DNA of 64,000 bases. Origin: Hermodice carunculata. Its lineage: Eukaryota > Annelida > Polychaeta > Eunicida > Amphinomidae. Within the stretch, counting starts at the first letter, position 1. The number at the start of each line of letters is the position of its first letter. Made by a program: the position numbers and the translations under genes. The stretch is taken from assembly GCA_964020975.1 (NCBI GenBank), contig OZ026624.1, positions 64,160,208 to 64,224,207 on the forward strand. Direction: 5' to 3'. Positions 57,117-64,000 of the stretch are shown one piece after another. The notes beneath the pieces were generated by a model. The model had not been told where the DNA came from, did no database searches, and worked only from the letters and a program-made list of their open reading frames with translations.

Positions 57117-59262
57117 TTTTAGCTCAGCTGACTTGTCAGTCAGCTGAGCTTATCTTATGGTCTGTCGTCTGTCCGTCCTTCCGTCGTCCGTCGTCCACAA
57201 TTCACATTTTCGACTTCTTCTCCGAAGCCGTCAGCCAGATCCACTTCAAACTTGGTGGGGATGTGCCTTGGGTGGGTGTCTACCAAGTTTGTTCAAATGG
57301 TCACGGTCCATTGATTTTTGGATTGTTATTGAATTTTTTTGTTCTTTTTTGGGCCAATCTTAAAAAATCTTCTTCTCTGAAACCGCTCACCCAATTACTT
57401 TGATATCACACAGAAACACTCCCTGGGACACCTAGTTCTTAATTTGTTCACCAGGTGGCCCTGCAATTTTTTTCTATTTTTTTAGGAATTTTTGTGTATT
57501 ATAGCTATTTTCGACTTCTTCTCCAGAACCGTCACTCAGATTAAGCTGAAACATGGTGGATATGTTCCTTGTAGAAGGGTCAAACAAAATTGTTCACTAT
57601 GGGAGAATGCTGCAGATTCCTGATTTTTAACGATTTTTTCCATTCGGGTACTTATCGGTCAATGCAGCTTTCCTATTGATTTCTATGGAAGTCAATGGGC
57701 ATTCTAATGCTAATTCACATTTTCAACTTCTTCTCCAAAACCGTCACCTAGATTAACTTCAAACTTGGTGGGGATGTACCTTGGGTGGGTGTCTACCAGG
57801 TGTGTACAAATGGTCATGCTCCAGTGATTTTCGGATTTTTAATGAATATTTTTGTTCTTTTTTTGGACAAATCTTAAAAAAACTTTTTCTCCAAAACCGC
57901 TTACTCAATCACTCTGATATCACACGGGAAAACACCTAGGGACTCTGTGTTCTTAATTTGTTCACCAGGTGGCGCTGCAATTTTTTACTAATTTTTTATA
58001 AATTTTTGTGTGTTCTAGCTATTTTCGACTTTTTCTCCAGAACCGTTACTCAGATTAAGCTGAAACGTGGTGGATATGTTCCTTGTAGAAGGGTCAAACA
58101 AAGTTGTTCACTATGTGGGAATGCTGCAGATTGCTGATTTTTAACGATTTTTTTCCATTCGGGTACTTATCGGTTAATGCAACTTTCCTATTGATTACTA
58201 TGGAAGTCAATGAGTATTCTAATGCTAATTCACATTTTCGACTTCTTCTCCAAAATTGTCATCCAGATTAACTTCAAACTTGGTGGGGATGTACCTTGGG
58301 TGGGTGTCTACCAAGTTTGTTCCAATGGTCATGTTCCAATGAATTTTGGGTTTTTGTTTTTTGTTTTTCAAAAATCTCTACAAAAGTTTTAATAGGAAAA
58401 CTTAACATGGGAATTTCTTGTAATGGTCATAACTTTAATAATATTGACCAGATTTACTTCAAACCTGGTGGGGATGTGCCTTAGGTGGATCTCTACCAAG
58501 TGTGTTCAAATGGTCACGCTCTATTGATTTTTTATATTTTTTTATGAATTTTTTGTTTTTTGGGAGGGCAAACCTTCAAAATTCTGCTCCTCTGAAACCG
58601 CTCACCCAATTGCTTTGATATCGTACATAGACACTCCTGGGGACACCTAGTTCCCAATTTGTTCACCAGGTGGCGCTGCAATTTTTTTTTAATGAATTTT
58701 TTGTATGGTTTTGCTATTTTTCACTTGTTCTCAGAATACCCCCAGATTAGGCTGAAATGTGATGGATATATTGTTGTTGAAGGGTCAGACAGTAATGTTT
58801 ACTAGGGGGCACTGCTTTGGATTTCTGATTTTTAAGGATTTTCAATTCAGGTACTTATCGTTCAATGCAGCTTTCCTATTGATTACTATGTAAGTCAATG
58901 GGCATTCTAATGCTAATTCACAGGACAACTGACACAAAATTTACTGTTTACTTGATAACTTGAGATCTGTTTTGAGTTAGCTACACATGTTAATTATTCT
59001 GTATGAAGGTCATGCTGAGACAGTACATGAATGACCTTGACCTCGTTTGTGGGGTCACAGTGCAACATACATGAATTTTACTCTTCATTATAACTTGAGA
59101 ATTACTTGAACTTTGATGTTGCACATGTAGGTGTTCTTCTATAAAGGTCAGACTTACTCAGAACATGGTGTCCTTGATCCTTTCCCAAGTTCATAGAGCT
59201 GCAAGTGTGATGAATGTCAAGATCAGCTGAGGCTCGGGCTGTTCACACAGCCCTCTTGTTTT
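57117..59262. mobile_element. Pearl/Helentron-like element, second head, three to four core units and intact tail
   Basis: The hairpin head AGCTCAGCTGACTTGTCAGT...GCTGAGCT (57121-57150) is followed by GTCTGTCCGTCCTTCCGTCG. Core units begin near 57199, 57714 and 58230, plus a partial unit near 58440. The right part (58920-59220) holds AATGACCTTGACCTCG and GGTCACAGTGCAAC. The tail is a GC-rich hairpin (GGGCTG...CAGCCC, 59237-59252) and TCTTGTTTTC. Units are an estimated 85-95% alike. No Rep/helicase is encoded. Confidence 0.7.
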
Positions 59263-60349
59263 CTTCCATGGGCTATAAGTTTGACCAAAATTTTGCAAAT
59301 GGCACAGTGACTTGGGGTCTTTCTGGTGCCAGGAAGTGACAGAGAAGATTATCTACAGTTATCATAGAACATTTTTCTGTTAACATGGTGTTTAAAAAAA
59401 GGCAGCTTCAAGGATTACGTGGCCAAAGTTGGCAGAAAAAGGTTAAAAATTTAAATACACTTGCCTGACTGTATGTAAGTAAATAAAGATACAAAAAAGT
59501 TTGCCACACTGTATTATAAGCCATCTAATTTGCATAAAAGGGAGAGAAAGATTGCATATTGATCCCATGGCCCTTCTTGAAAGCTTTCTCTGTTGGGCTG
59601 CAAATTTACTGTATAGTAGGCTTTAAGTCCATCTGCCCTTGTAATGGTATTTAAATGTACCATCCAAACTGTGTAAAAAGCCTTCATGGAAGGGCTTAGT
59701 TGAACATCCAATCCTCCCCAGAAGTAGTTAAATCCCATTCTCTACCAGTTTCAGACAATCTAGTAATGTTGCACAAGAAAAACATACAAGACTGATCAAC
59801 TTAAATATGAAAAATGCTTCAAGTCATGGACCCATCTCCCCTTTTAACAGAAATCAGCTTTGCAACTTGGGGAGTCCCGCGGTGCGTGTCATGCTAACAT
59901 TAATTAGACTTCATCTTACGCTTTGTTTATGAATGTAAGGTGAATGAAAAGACAATGTGCTGGCTGCTGATGTAACAAACCAACGTTCGCAATGAACTTG
60001 AAGGCTTATATGTAGTTGCTGGGATTTGTTTCAAAATTTATGCCCGGAAGAAAAAGACTAATTTGCCTTGCATTCATGTAACTGGGATAGAATATGGGTT
60101 AAACTGTGACCACAGCAAACAGTATCACCAAGCAACTTGCAGAAGATACATGCTGGAAATAAATGACTCTGTTGAAAGAAAAACTGCCCTCACAGTTTGC
60201 CAGTATTGTGGTTGAGATGGAATTTGACTATGTAGTTTTCAGTCCATATGTGATCCAGGGTTAGAAATAATTCTGTTTTTTAAAGCAGAATCTGGAAACG
60301 TATTTGCAAGTTACCAGAATGCATTTCAAAACCCCTTCCCACCTTCAGG
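59263..60349. other. No supported feature
   Basis: Unique sequence of ordinary composition. The 74-codon minus frame at 59514-59738 shows no motif. Confidence 0.35.

Positions 60350-64000
<3,651 letters not shown>

Noticed and set aside
56644-58484. Several 60-87 codon frames as proteins
   Set aside because: They recur in each ~516-bp core unit of a non-coding pearl-like element and shift frame from unit to unit.

Overview
This 64 kb window looks like AT-rich, intron- and repeat-dense DNA from a marine invertebrate, most likely a lophotrochozoan and probably a mollusc. The reasons are: one clear animal-type gene (a Golgi alpha-1,3-fucosyltransferase), many copies of repeats built on 'GACCTTGACC...AGGTCA' and (TCCG)n tetramers in the manner of the pearl-type elements first described in bivalves, LINE and Penelope-like remnants, and no bacterial-style gene packing. 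I see no rRNA, tRNA, CRISPR array or LTR/viral element. The species is an inference from repeat style, not a proof.

Genes. The only complete protein-coding gene I can support is the single-exon fucosyltransferase on the minus strand at 19213-20520 (435 aa). Its last codons run into a minisatellite (18986-19254) that seems to have arisen by tandem copying of the gene's own 3' end. A likely internal exon (+) lies at 984-1115, and a weaker candidate terminal exon (+), compatible in phase, lies at 9141-9445. Everything else coding-like is transposon debris or short chance frames.

Repeats, region by region. 1-540: ~135-bp tandem units. 626-809, 4457-4641 and 52034-52217: well-preserved copies of a TA-flanked, mariner-type MITE, with decayed copies elsewhere. 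3215-3937: a 0.7-kb AT-rich element with terminal inverted repeats. 5250-7565 and 52500-54890: two degenerate LINEs, minus strand. 7700-9040, 12637-13511, 15010-15236, 17970-18310, 30808-31756, 42753-43380, 45200-45600 and 56091-59262: pearl/Helentron-like composite elements and fragments, the last being two heads in series with a ~516-bp core unit. 10054-10298, 30512-30715, 31971-32218, 35334-35569 and 54891-55119: TTAA-bounded, piggyBac-like MITEs that share an internal hairpin. 24275-24487, 28465-28600 and 49085-49263: a third palindromic family. 55690-55905: the GIY-YIG end of a Penelope-like element.

Simple tandem arrays: ~55 bp (24820), ~115 bp (29000), 43 bp (33403), 25 bp (35643), 32 bp (37974), 16 bp (41272), a 30-bp satellite with 330-bp higher-order structure (45840-47180) and a perfect (ATC)43 tract (60350). 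The right-hand 3.5 kb (60479-64000) and 20850-21300 are mostly unique, somewhat richer in GC, and could hold regulatory DNA. There is no operon-like cooperation between genes here; the window reads as a gene-poor interval around one glycosylation enzyme.
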